A DNA stretch of 64,000 nucleotides from an uncultured Lachnospiraceae bacterium (GTDB taxonomy: Bacteria; Bacillota; Clostridia; Lachnospirales; Lachnospiraceae): positions 1 through 64,000 of the forward strand of contig URUY01000010.1 in the NCBI GenBank assembly GCA_900551115.1. Direction: 5' to 3'. Positions 6,582 through 14,727 of the stretch are shown here, in pieces. The position numbers and the translations under genes are program-made. Positions within the stretch are counted from its first letter, which is position 1. Every line of letters starts with the position of its first letter. Under the pieces are notes generated by a model. That model saw only the letters and a list, made by a program, of their open reading frames with translations, did not search any database and was not told the origin of the DNA.

Positions 6582-8813
6582 TCACGGAATCGTTTCCTGC
6601 TCCGGTACTGTTTCCGCACCCGGTACAGGGGTCTGCTCCGGTACTGTTTCTGTGTCTGGTACAGGGGTCTGCTCCGGCTCCGTTTCCGTATCAGGCGCAG
6701 GGGTCTGCTCCGGCTCCTCTGTCTTTAGTGCCGGCGGACGAGGCGCTATCCATTCAGGGTCTATCTTGGAGTGATATTCCTCAGGAAGAGCTTCTTCCAC
6801 ATAACGGTAAAAGTCATTATTCAGTATACCGGCTGCATACCCATACAGTCCTTTTACCTGTTTCTTTACCGCTTCATAATACGCTTCGTCTTCACTGCCG
6901 TCCTTCCAGATAATTTCCTTGCTCTTCTTGTTATAGGAAACCCTGTCCGTAATAAAGCTGCGGTCTGAGAAAATCGCAAGAGGGGCACTGTCTGAAAGAA
7001 TATCCCTGCCAACATAAAGTCTGGAATCATATTCAAAGCCGAATAAATTCAGCAGGGTAGGCAGAATGTCAAGGGCACTTGCTGTCTTTTCCACGGTTAC
7101 GGTTTCCATCTCGCTGTTCCAGAGAATCAGGTTATTTTTGTAAATCTCCAGACTTCCGTCAAGGGGCTTGCCAGCCAGTTCTTCCAAATTGGCAATCTCC
7201 ATAGCATACGGATAGTGGTCTGCACTTAAGCAGATTACCGTATTCTCCAGCTTTCCGGCTGCTTCAAGCTGCTCAATCAAATACTGCAGCGCCAAATCCA
7301 GCTCTATATTGCAGGCAATATATGCCCGGCCTTCCTCTGAATATGGCAGCTCCGCCACATCCTCTTTGTGAATGGAAGACATCTTATTACCGGTAAAATT
7401 ATAGTTCATATGACCGGATATCGTCATATAGTAAACATGAAATCTGTCTTCGTTGATATATTCGGGAATCGTAGCCTTCATCATATCCAAATCAGATGCC
7501 GGCCAATATCTTGCATTTTCCATCTCAAAGACCTGCCCGCCCCATACAGCCTCATCCAAATCCCCTAACTTGCTGGCTTTAAAATTGTACCCCAGATTGG
7601 GATGCGTCAGATTTCTTTCATAATAAGACAAGGTATTGTTGTGGTAAGCATAGCTGTTTACCCCTTCCCTGGCAAAATAGGAAGGCAGTGCAAACGGCAT
7701 GGCAATCGAAGAGCTTCTCCGCATGCTGAACTGCTGATCCGGTATCAGACCGGTGCAGTTTACATATTCACCGTCACTGGTAGAGGTCTGCCACAGCGGC
7801 ACATAGTAATCCTCGAATACAAAGCCTGAATGAATCAGCTTATACAGGGTGGGCGTCAGCTGCTCATCTACTGCATAAGGCGAAAAACCTTCCGCCGTCA
7901 GATAAATCAGATTGTATCCTTCAAACATGCCCGTATACTCATTTTTGTTGGTAGGAGGCATGCTCTGCATATATTCGGCCAATTCTACGATTTCTTCCGA
8001 ATCTGCATTGGCAATCAGACTGTCAAAATCAATAGGCAGTACATTGGGCGAAGTATCAAGGGGCGGCTCTGTTTCCACAGGCAGTGTTTCTGCCGTGCCT
8101 GCATTGTCTGACACACCGGGCTCTCCGCTGCTCACCGTATCTTCACCGGAAACCTGTTCAAAATCCTCCCATGCCCCCAGCGAATCCTCTTTGGGAAACA
8201 GGCCTCTGAACACGTCTCTTATGATGGAAGGCGCTGTTCCGTATTCGGAAATCACGCCCTCCGGGTCATAAAATCCGCTATAGCTTTCATAATAATCCGC
8301 CTTTGCAAAATGACCGCCAAGCAAAACAGCAATAAAGCTCACGATTCCCGCCGTAGCAACGGCGATACTCATAAGACGTTCTCTGTAAGAATGGCTCTTT
8401 AACACTATTTTTTTAAACTTAAGCAAAAGTCCCGCTGCAAAAAAAGGAACTGCTAACAGCAAAAGATATCCTGATGCCTGCAATATGGCCTGAAGAGCTT
8501 CCCGCCAGTAATTTGTCACAGCAGCCTTACCGGTATTGGTAATGGCAGCAAACAAAAGCGGCTGTTTAAAGATTTTCATATAAACAAGCTGGCTTGCAAA
8601 AAGAAGATAATCTATCCCCAAAAATATAAAAAACACGGTCCGATTTGCTTTTTTGCGCAGGAAACCTACAAACAATGCAGAAAAGCCTGAAAGAAATATC
8701 CATACCGGAATTGCAAGAATCGGATTAAATGCTGTAAATCCAAAACAGGCAAAATGATAAACCAGCTCCATATATATAAATGTCCCAATAAAAAAACCAA
8801 AAATTTGTATCAT
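6582..8813 (-). CDS. LTA-synthase-like membrane sulfatase with Pro/Thr repeat tail
   Basis: A protein of about 743 residues. Five membrane segments occupy the first 190 residues, a linker follows, and a sulfatase/alkaline phosphatase fold domain lies roughly at 295-620. The nucleophile region is QTSTSDGEY, equivalent to the catalytic Thr region of LtaS. LSADHYPYAM near 535 and HNNTLSYYERN are metal- or phosphate-site candidates. LtaS proteins polymerise glycerol phosphate from phosphatidylglycerol outside the membrane. The last 50 residues are an acidic Pro/Glu/Thr repeat with a 12-residue period. I prefer the ATG at 8813, which has an AGGGAG site, over the upstream TTG at 8864. Whether it makes a teichoic acid or decorates another glycopolymer is open. 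Confidence 0.85.
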   Translation of the reverse strand: MIQIFGFFIGTFIYMELVYHFACFGFTAFNPILAIPVWIFLSGFSALFVGFLRKKANRTVFFIFLGIDYLLFASQLVYMKIFKQPLLFAAITNTGKAAVTNYWREALQAILQASGYLLLLAVPFFAAGLLLKFKKIVLKSHSYRERLMSIAVATAGIVSFIAVLLGGHFAKADYYESYSGFYDPEGVISEYGTAPSIIRDVFRGLFPKEDSLGAWEDFEQVSGEDTVSSGEPGVSDNAGTAETLPVETEPPLDTSPNVLPIDFDSLIANADSEEIVELAEYMQSMPPTNKNEYTGMFEGYNLIYLTAEGFSPYAVDEQLTPTLYKLIHSGFVFEDYYVPLWQTSTSDGEYVNCTGLIPDQQFSMRRSSSIAMPFALPSYFAREGVNSYAYHNNTLSYYERNLTHPNLGYNFKASKLGDLDEAVWGGQVFEMENARYWPASDLDMMKATIPEYINEDRFHVYYMTISGHMNYNFTGNKMSSIHKEDVAELPYSEEGRAYIACNIELDLALQYLIEQLEAAGKLENTVICLSADHYPYAMEIANLEELAGKPLDGSLEIYKNNLILWNSEMETVTVEKTASALDILPTLLNLFGFEYDSRLYVGRDILSDSAPLAIFSDRSFITDRVSYNKKSKEIIWKDGSEDEAYYEAVKKQVKGLYGYAAGILNNDFYRYVEEALPEEYHSKIDPEWIAPRPPALKTEEPEQTPAPDTETEPEQTPVPDTETVPEQTPVPGAETVPEQETIP
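6592..6725. repeat. 36-bp tandem repeat encoding the PEQTP tail of the sulfatase
   Basis: Three to four imperfect 36-bp units encode a 12-residue period (PEQTP-x-P-x-x-E-T) at the extreme C-terminus of the sulfatase. The repetition is clear from recurring GGTCTGCTCCGG on the plus strand. Such repeats change copy number easily. Confidence 0.75.
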
Positions 8814-8946
8814 AATTCCATTTTCTCCCTTGGACAGAACATTTTTAACGTGCGTATGCCGCAAAACGTTTTTCTTGATTATACTATCACATTTCGACAG
8901 AAAATGGGGAAATATTACACATTTTAAAAGAAGATTAATATTTTCT

Positions 8947-9303
8947 TCATTTTTTCATTTTGGGATTGAAAATAAGAGCCGCTAACAGACCAAATATCAG
9001 CGCTGCGCTGCAGCCCACGGCACCGGCCTTGAAGCCGCCTTGAAACAGTCCCAGAAATCCTGCCTGTTCCATACCTTCCTTTACGCCCTTCATCAGTACA
9101 TTGCCAAAACCAAGCAGCGGAACCGATGCGCCTGCGCCTGCATATTCCGAAAAAGGCTCATACCATCCAAATATACTGATAAGCGCTCCCAAACATACCA
9201 AAAGCACCATAATCCTTCCCGGAAGCATTTTGGTCTTTTCCATTAAAACCTGTACCAGCGCACAGATAAGACCACCCACCCAGAATGCATTAAAATAATC
9301 CAT
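8947..9303 (-). CDS. spoVAE: Stage V sporulation protein AE
   Basis: A 118-residue integral membrane protein that matches SpoVAE. It has a DYFNAFWVGGLICALVQVLM start, a central GAGASVPLLGFGNVLMKGV motif shared with SpoVAC, and a C-terminal membrane helix. With SpoVAC and SpoVAD it forms the spore inner-membrane channel that loads and releases dipicolinic acid. It is expressed in the forespore in known systems. Here it is separated from spoVAD by six genes. The ATG at 9303 has AAAGGAGG, but the start codon lies inside the arm of a perfect 15-bp inverted repeat. Confidence 0.92.
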   Translation of the reverse strand: MDYFNAFWVGGLICALVQVLMEKTKMLPGRIMVLLVCLGALISIFGWYEPFSEYAGAGASVPLLGFGNVLMKGVKEGMEQAGFLGLFQGGFKAGAVGCSAALIFGLLAALIFNPKMKK

Positions 9304-9345
9304 GATTCGTTTTCCTCCTTTGGATTTTATGAATCATGGATTATT
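9294..9345 (-). promoter_or_regulatory. 15-bp perfect inverted repeat enclosing the spoVAE ribosome site and start codon
   Basis: AATAATCCATGATTC (9294-9308) is repeated exactly in inverted form at 9331-9345, with 22 bases between. In the spoVAE message the loop carries AAAGGAGG and the 3' arm carries the AUG and the first codons. The structure would leave the ribosome site single-stranded but pair the start codon. Confidence 0.7.
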
Positions 9346-9357
9346 ATGTATGCTTTT

Positions 9358-10290
9358 CTATATTTTATTCTTTTTTCCAATCGGAAGCTGTACCAGTATC
9401 ACTGCTGCAAATACTGCAGCACAGCCTAAAATCTGCCTTGCGGTCAGCGTCTGGTCTGTTTTTAAAAAACCGGCTTTGTAAGCCAGCCACCCGGTCAGCG
9501 TTGCCACCACCGATTCCAGGCTTAAAATCAGGGAAGCTACCGTAGGATTTAGCCCCTTTTGTCCTATCATCTGCAGCGTATAAGCTACGCCGCAGGACAT
9601 AATACCCGAATAAAGCAGGGGCACAAGTCCTTCCTGCATCTTTAGCAGAGACGGTGTTTCAAACAAAAATGCCAGTACCGTACATACAACGCCGCACACA
9701 AAAAGCTGCATGCAGGAAAGAATAACGCCGTCTGTTTTGGGCGAATAATAATCAATAACCAAAATATGTACGGCAAACAGTATTGCGCAGATAAATACCA
9801 ATGCATCTCCGGGCGTCAGAAAAAAGCCTTCCGTCATACACAAAAGATACATCCCGGCTGCTGCCATTCCGGCTCCGGCCCAAATTATGCCCGGCACCTT
9901 TTTCTTCAGAAAAATCCCAAAAAGCGGTACAAAAATAATATAGAGCGTTGTAATGAAGCCTGCCTTTCCAACGGTAGTGAAGGCTACCCCATACTGCTGA
10001 ACGGTACTGGCAGCCGTGTAAATGATTCCGCAGAAAAGTCCGCCGAAAAGCGTTGCTTTTACATCCAGCTTCTGCACTGCTTCACCATTTTTAAGAGCTG
10101 CCTTTTTTCTTCCGTGCATACGGTACAATACAAGGGGAAATACCACAGCGGCACCCAAAAAAGACCTGATGCCGTTAAAGGTAAGGGGCTGCATCGCCTC
10201 CATCCCTTTACTTTGGGACACAAAGGCAAGTCCCCAGATACACGCTGTCAAAAACAACAAAAAACTGTTTCTTCCTGTTTTACCGGTCAT
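9358..10290 (-). CDS. EamA/DMT superfamily transporter
   Basis: A ten-helix membrane protein of about 310 residues. Two EamA repeats are visible: the first begins FLLFLTACIWGLAFVSQSKGM, the second GDALVFICAILFAVHILVIDYYS. The end of each repeat has the typical Gly/Pro-rich helices (GLNPTVASLILSLESVVATLTGWL). Family members export or import small metabolites or amino acids; the substrate is unknown. The start at 10290 overlaps the shikimate kinase stop as ATGA, so translation is coupled. An upstream ATG at 10332 is in frame but would overlap that gene by 46 bp. Confidence 0.87.
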   Translation of the reverse strand: MTGKTGRNSFLLFLTACIWGLAFVSQSKGMEAMQPLTFNGIRSFLGAAVVFPLVLYRMHGRKKAALKNGEAVQKLDVKATLFGGLFCGIIYTAASTVQQYGVAFTTVGKAGFITTLYIIFVPLFGIFLKKKVPGIIWAGAGMAAAGMYLLCMTEGFFLTPGDALVFICAILFAVHILVIDYYSPKTDGVILSCMQLFVCGVVCTVLAFLFETPSLLKMQEGLVPLLYSGIMSCGVAYTLQMIGQKGLNPTVASLILSLESVVATLTGWLAYKAGFLKTDQTLTARQILGCAAVFAAVILVQLPIGKKNKI

Positions 10291-10841
10291 ACCTCTGTTT
10301 TCTCCGTTCCCTGTCCGTTTTTCACGTCCCATGCCTCTTTTATTCTGTCACAGATTTCCACTGCCACTTCTCTTAGCTGCTTACCTGCACAGTCAACGGT
10401 AATATCCGCATATTTTTCATAAAGAGGAATCCGCTCCCTATATAAGTCCGCAAGCGTCTGTCCGGGCCTTAAAGTCACGCCTCTGGCATTTAAGTCTCCC
10501 AGTCGCTCCTGCAAATCAGAAAGGGGAAGCGCAAGATACACAACCGTACCTATCCTGCCTAAATGCTCCATTGCCTCTGCTTCATAGCATACACTGCCGC
10601 CGGTGGCAATTACAGACCGTTTTACATCCAGCGAAGCATTCACATCATTTTCCAGCTTCCAGAAGCCTTCTACGCCGTACTCCTCTATCAGCTCGTGCAA
10701 CAGCCTGCCGCATTTCTCCTGAATCACCAAATCAGAATCTACAAACCGAAACCCCATCCGCTTTGCTGCCACTACGCCTACCGTACTTTTGCCGGCTCCC
10801 GGCATGCCAATCAGCACAATATTTTTTTCACTGTCCGTCAT
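10287..10841 (-). CDS. aroK: Shikimate kinase-like protein
   Basis: A 184-residue P-loop kinase. It shows Walker A GMPGAGKST (12-20), the DxD-like FVDSDL (33-38), a GGSV loop in place of the usual GGG, and the lid/adenine Arg region ARGVTLRPGQ with RERIPLYEKYAD. True shikimate kinases bind shikimate with the Arg of an FRxxE motif; here the same place reads FWKLE, so that Arg is Trp. It may be a divergent shikimate kinase or may use another hydroxylated acid. It is the middle gene of a RidA-AroK-DMT unit, and no other aromatic pathway gene is nearby. Confidence 0.78.
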   Translation of the reverse strand: MTDSEKNIVLIGMPGAGKSTVGVVAAKRMGFRFVDSDLVIQEKCGRLLHELIEEYGVEGFWKLENDVNASLDVKRSVIATGGSVCYEAEAMEHLGRIGTVVYLALPLSDLQERLGDLNARGVTLRPGQTLADLYRERIPLYEKYADITVDCAGKQLREVAVEICDRIKEAWDVKNGQGTEKTEV

Positions 10842-10893
10842 TATCTTTCTCTTTTCCGCGCTCTCTGCCTAAAACCTTTACCCTGCAAATATT

Positions 10894-11289
10894 TTATATA
10901 TCAAACAAAGACTGGCGCAGGAAAGCGATTACCTCTACTTCACAAAGCACGTTTTTAGGCAGGGTCTTTACTGCTACGCAGCTTCTTGCGGGCTTCTCTG
11001 TAAAATACTTTGCATACACTTCATTGAAGGCTGCAAAATCACCCATATCTGCTAAAAAGCAGGTGGTCTTTACAACCTGGCTGTAATCTGTTCCTGCTGC
11101 CTCTAAGAGTCCGCCGATGTTTTTCATTACAAGCTCTGCCTGTTCCGCAATCGTTGTTCCTTCAATATTGCCGGTTGCAGGATTGATGGGAATCTGTCCT
11201 GACGCAAAGAAGAAATCTCCTGCCATAATGCCCTGTGAATAGGGACCGATAGCTGCCGGTGCCTTGTCTGTTGATACTCTTTCTAACAT
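10894..11289 (-). CDS. ridA: RidA family enamine/imine deaminase
   Basis: A 131-residue RidA/YjgF/UK114 protein. It has the N-terminal TDKAPAAIGPYSQGI, the SGQIPINPATG loop and the conserved Arg in KPARSCVAVKTLPKN that binds the carboxylate of the reactive enamine. RidA proteins hydrolyse 2-aminoacrylate and related intermediates from PLP enzymes, protecting those enzymes. Length is normal. The start has an AGGAGG-type site (AAAGGAGGATATAAC). It lies 15 bp downstream of a small unknown gene. Confidence 0.93.
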   Translation of the reverse strand: MLERVSTDKAPAAIGPYSQGIMAGDFFFASGQIPINPATGNIEGTTIAEQAELVMKNIGGLLEAAGTDYSQVVKTTCFLADMGDFAAFNEVYAKYFTEKPARSCVAVKTLPKNVLCEVEVIAFLRQSLFDI

Positions 11290-11304
11290 TGTTATATCCT
11301 CCTT

Positions 11305-11550
11305 TTAATCCTTAGGCTCTGGTGCATCAAACTGCGCCGTAACATAAAAGCCTCTTTCATTTTCCCTGATATCCGTGACAACGCCCTCCCTTACAAGCAT
11401 CCGGTTCCGCAGCGGAACATTACCGGACATGGCAAGCGAAGGGTCTATCGTATAATAATAGTTGCTTGGCAGAACGCCTTCTGTCACCGTAATTTCCTGA
11501 CCGACTGTAAGAAGCCCCGGTCTTTCCATTTTAAATTCCATTACCCGCAT
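11305..11550 (-). CDS. Small protein of unknown function
   Basis: An 81-residue protein I do not recognise as a named family. It is a beta-rich, soluble sequence with a turn-rich centre (SNYYYTIDPSLAMSGNVPLRNRM) and a C-terminal strand (GFYVTAQFD). It has no signal peptide or membrane segment. A strong AGGGAGAGG site lies 5 bases before the ATG at 11550, and RidA follows after 15 bp, which supports a real gene in an operon with ridA and aroK. Confidence 0.7.
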   Translation of the reverse strand: MRVMEFKMERPGLLTVGQEITVTEGVLPSNYYYTIDPSLAMSGNVPLRNRMLVREGVVTDIRENERGFYVTAQFDAPEPKD

Positions 11551-11678
11551 AACAACCTCTCCCTGAATATCATTCGCTTTATTGTACTAAAATATTTTCA
11601 GGATTGCAAGTCTAACTGCCTTATGCTTTTGCATTCATCTTTCCTGTGCTTTCAAACTCATTTTTCCTTGTCTCCTCA

Positions 11679-12623
11679 TCAGTCCAGCACCAGATTAAAA
11701 TACCCGTCTGCAAAAGGTCCGCAAAAACCAGGTCCATCCGGCATATATCCGCCCGGAAGATGAAGCCCTAAGGTGTAACAGGAGCGCTGCAGCACAGCCT
11801 TCTGCTCTCCCAGCTTAAATAACAGGGCTTTTGCCGCAGTCACTGCCTCTGCCGCCGTACCTGCGGTAATTTCCCGTATAAAAATTCCCCCGTCAGCCTC
11901 CACTCTGTAAAGCACACCGCAGGAACCGCCGTTACATCTTATTTTCACACAGTACCCACCCTCTTTTTTATGCAGTCTCAGCGCATAAGCAACCATAACA
12001 TCGGGCTGCTCTATATGAACCCTGTTGGCAAACGCTTCTTTTCTAAGCCTTATATATTCTTCTTCTGTAAGAGGTAAAAGTACGCCGGCACTGTCTGCAC
12101 TGTCTGCCGCCTTAAGTTCCTGCCTCATCCCGCCTTTCTGTCTTGATACGGCAGCTGTTTTCTGTTTAGGCACGGCATGATTCTCCACCGTAATTATCTC
12201 TTCCGCAAAACATTCTCTAAAGCCCCTGCTTTCATAAAAGGCTTTCAGCCCCTCGTCTGCCGGCACCAGTACAGCGCATTTTTCTTCTGAAGCAAGCATA
12301 TCGGAAACTGCCTCAAGCAGCTTTGTGGAAATCCCTCTGTTTCGGTATGCGCAGGATGTGGTTACCGCATATATGTATTCTGCGGCATACCTTTTGCAGA
12401 CTGCTTCTTTCTCACCGTCCGCCGTTTTCTCTAAACAGCAAAGCGTTACCGGCAGCAAGATAAGCTGGCCTGCTGCCCTGCCCTCCTCTTTCCATACAAA
12501 GGTACGGGCCACTCCCGAAAATGCCGAAAAAAAGTCCGCTATTTCTTTCTCTGTATCACCAAAGCCCTCCTGCCAGTTTTTTATTACCATCGGCATATCC
12601 GCTTCCTTTGCAGGCTGCATCAT
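11679..12623 (-). CDS. GNAT acetyltransferase with C-terminal lipid-carrier-like domain (Eis-like layout)
   Basis: A 314-residue protein. The first half is a GNAT domain with the acetyl-CoA loop CAYRNRGISTKLLE near residues 91-104 and the C-terminal LKAFYESRGFREC. The second half (about 185-314) is a separate alpha/beta domain ending LHLPGGYMPDGPGFCGPFADGYFNLVLD. This layout recalls Eis-type enzymes but is shorter. Substrate is unknown. It begins 1 bp after the DUF2156 gene and together with it follows spoVAD. Twin ATG codons occur at 12623 and 12620. Confidence 0.75.
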   Translation of the reverse strand: MMQPAKEADMPMVIKNWQEGFGDTEKEIADFFSAFSGVARTFVWKEEGRAAGQLILLPVTLCCLEKTADGEKEAVCKRYAAEYIYAVTTSCAYRNRGISTKLLEAVSDMLASEEKCAVLVPADEGLKAFYESRGFRECFAEEIITVENHAVPKQKTAAVSRQKGGMRQELKAADSADSAGVLLPLTEEEYIRLRKEAFANRVHIEQPDVMVAYALRLHKKEGGYCVKIRCNGGSCGVLYRVEADGGIFIREITAGTAAEAVTAAKALLFKLGEQKAVLQRSCYTLGLHLPGGYMPDGPGFCGPFADGYFNLVLD

Positions 12624-12624
12624 A

Positions 12625-13515
12625 CTAACGCTCCCTTGCTACAAATTTTTCCAGCATGATCGGATAATAGGACTCCTTAGCCTTACGCAGCCCCTCCAGT
12701 CCGTCATCCTCTTCTCGGTTTACATAAGTAAAGTTCTGCATCATATGCTTCACATATTCCCTGTTTATCATGGGGTAGGCGCCGTTTATCTCTGCAAAGG
12801 CCTTTTCTACATGCACTGCATAAGTATCCGCATTTAACGGCTCCCCGATTGTAAAGCCTACTACCTGACCATACTGATAAAGCACGCCTCCGGTAAATCC
12901 CAGCCTGTCAAATTCGCAAAGTGCATTATTGACAACACCCCTGTCTATCAGCGCAGCTGTATTGCCGTTTACCGCATGCTCTGTATACCAAACCTCGCAC
13001 ATGGTGCGGCAGGCCTCAATATTCGCTGCCGTAAGAGGTTCAAACCGCCATTCGCCGCTATCCTCAAACCTTGCAATGTGATTCCGCTTGCCATGGTATT
13101 TCTTACCTGCAAGCAGCGCCAAATCCTCCACCCGGTACAGATAGTCCCATTCCGCACGGACACTTTCTATTATAAAGGTATCGGGAAACTCTGCAGAAAG
13201 CCTGTCCGCTTCCGCCTTGCCAAAGCCCCGCAGCAAAAACGGGACACCCTGTTTCTCTGCATCTCTGCGCATATATTCTACCGCTTCCCGCAAGTTCCCG
13301 GTTCCTGCCGGAAACAGATAGAGATACTCCCCGGTGCCCGGCTTTCTGCTTTTGGCACACAGCATGTCTCCTATCTTTGCCACCTGCTGCCTGTACAAGT
13401 CCTTCCAAATATACAAATTACCAAATGTATAGTCGCATCCCTGAAATCCGGAAGCCGCAAGCAGCGGCTCAATCCATTCTCTGTCAGTCAGTTCCACATT
13501 TTTAAATTCTATCAT
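12625..13515 (-). CDS. DUF2156 (LPG synthase C-terminal-like) acyltransferase-fold protein
   Basis: A 296-residue protein with the duplicated GNAT fold of the DUF2156 / phosphatidylglycerol lysyltransferase C-terminal family. Visible marks are CDYTFGNLYIW (27-37), LAGKKYHGKRNHIARFE near 135-151, GGVLYQYGQVVGFTIGEPLNADTYAVHVEKA near 210-240 and YPMINREYVKHM. In MprF this domain transfers aminoacyl groups to lipid; here there is no membrane part, so the acceptor is unknown. I use the ATG at 13515 (AGGAG 9 bases upstream) instead of a TTG two codons earlier. Confidence 0.82.
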   Translation of the reverse strand: MIEFKNVELTDREWIEPLLAASGFQGCDYTFGNLYIWKDLYRQQVAKIGDMLCAKSRKPGTGEYLYLFPAGTGNLREAVEYMRRDAEKQGVPFLLRGFGKAEADRLSAEFPDTFIIESVRAEWDYLYRVEDLALLAGKKYHGKRNHIARFEDSGEWRFEPLTAANIEACRTMCEVWYTEHAVNGNTAALIDRGVVNNALCEFDRLGFTGGVLYQYGQVVGFTIGEPLNADTYAVHVEKAFAEINGAYPMINREYVKHMMQNFTYVNREEDDGLEGLRKAKESYYPIMLEKFVARER

Positions 13516-13646
13516 AAGCAAATGCTCCTGATTCTATAAAATCCATATGAATATCAATGACAGTATAGCAGATTTTCAGACAAATTTCTATGAATTTATA
13601 CTGAATTCCCTCCACCGTTCAGGCACCCTGCCATTTATACAGACAG

Positions 13647-14681
13647 CTATAAAAGACTCTCAAGCACTACTGCATGGGCGATTCCCGGCACTGTCTGTCC
13701 TTCATTAAAACTAATCTTGCTTAAGAGCGCTCCCGTAGGTACAAACAATACTTTTTTCCAGTTGTGTTCGCTAAGCTGCTTTAAAATATACGCTGAGAGC
13801 GTAACGGCGCTACAGCCGCAGCCGGAGCCTCCTGCATGGGTGTCCTGCGTAGCAGCGTCATAGATTTCCATACCGCAGTCCATATGCCGCTCCGAAATAT
13901 CATAGCCCCTGTCCCGAAGTAAATCAAGCATAACCTTCTGTCCCACGCTTCCCAAATCTCCGGTAATAATCTTATCGTATTCCTCCGGTTGACTGCCATA
14001 GTCATCAAAATGCCCGGCAATGGTAGACGCTGCTGCCGGAGCCATACAGGCACCCATATTCAGAGAATCCTTCAACCCGAAATCCACAATTTTACCGATT
14101 GTCATTCCGGTAATCCGCGCCCTGCTGCCTTCTGTCTTTTTACAGCCCAAAATAAACGCGCCGCTTCCCGTTACCGTCCAGCTTGCAGACAGCGGGCGCT
14201 GACTGCCGTAGCCTAAGGGAAATCGAAATTCCTTTTCTGCACTGGCAAAATGGCTTGAGGTAACGCAGACTACATCTTCCGCAAAACCGCCTGATACGGC
14301 CATCGCCCCCAACGTCAGGGATTCGCCGCAGGTGGAACAGGCGCCGTATACACCCAGTAGTGGTATGTTATAATTCATAATACCAAATGATGTGGCTATA
14401 GATTGACCGAGTAAGTCACCGGCAAAAATGTACCGCATATCCTCCGGCTTCTTTCCGGCTTTCCCGAGAGCCATATAAACGGCATCCTTTTGAAGACTGC
14501 TTTCTGCCTCCTCCCAGGTCTTACAGCCAAACATATCGTCCTCGCCCACCATATCAAATAACAGTCCCAAAGGTCCTTCTCCCTCTTTTTTCCCTACAAT
14601 GGATGCGCTGGCATTAATATAAACTTCCTTTTTCAGCTTTACGCTTTGGCTCCCCAATGTACACAAATTGCTTTCACTCAT
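13647..14681 (-). CDS. spoVAD: Stage V sporulation protein AD
   Basis: A 344-residue thiolase-fold protein that binds dipicolinic acid and serves the SpoVA channel of the spore inner membrane. The DPA-pocket and fold signatures are visible: AGDLLGQSIATSFG, IPLLGVYGACSTCGESLTLGAM (about 108-129), FRFPLGYGSQRPLSASWTVTGSGA, TGDLGSVGQ near 240 and GGSGCGCSAVTLSAYIL near 285-301. Length is normal. It stands alone between the MocR gene and DUF2156, about 15 kb from spoVAC and 4 kb from spoVAE. An AAAGG site precedes the ATG. Confidence 0.96.
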   Translation of the reverse strand: MSESNLCTLGSQSVKLKKEVYINASASIVGKKEGEGPLGLLFDMVGEDDMFGCKTWEEAESSLQKDAVYMALGKAGKKPEDMRYIFAGDLLGQSIATSFGIMNYNIPLLGVYGACSTCGESLTLGAMAVSGGFAEDVVCVTSSHFASAEKEFRFPLGYGSQRPLSASWTVTGSGAFILGCKKTEGSRARITGMTIGKIVDFGLKDSLNMGACMAPAAASTIAGHFDDYGSQPEEYDKIITGDLGSVGQKVMLDLLRDRGYDISERHMDCGMEIYDAATQDTHAGGSGCGCSAVTLSAYILKQLSEHNWKKVLFVPTGALLSKISFNEGQTVPGIAHAVVLESLL

Positions 14682-14727
14682 ATTTTCTCCATACCTTTCC
14701 TGCTCACTGATATCTTTAGTATGGGAA

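Noticed and set aside
8814..8864. TTG start giving 17 more residues to the sulfatase
   Set aside because: No ribosome site for it, and the added residues are charged and precede the first membrane helix; the ATG at 8813 has AGGGAG.
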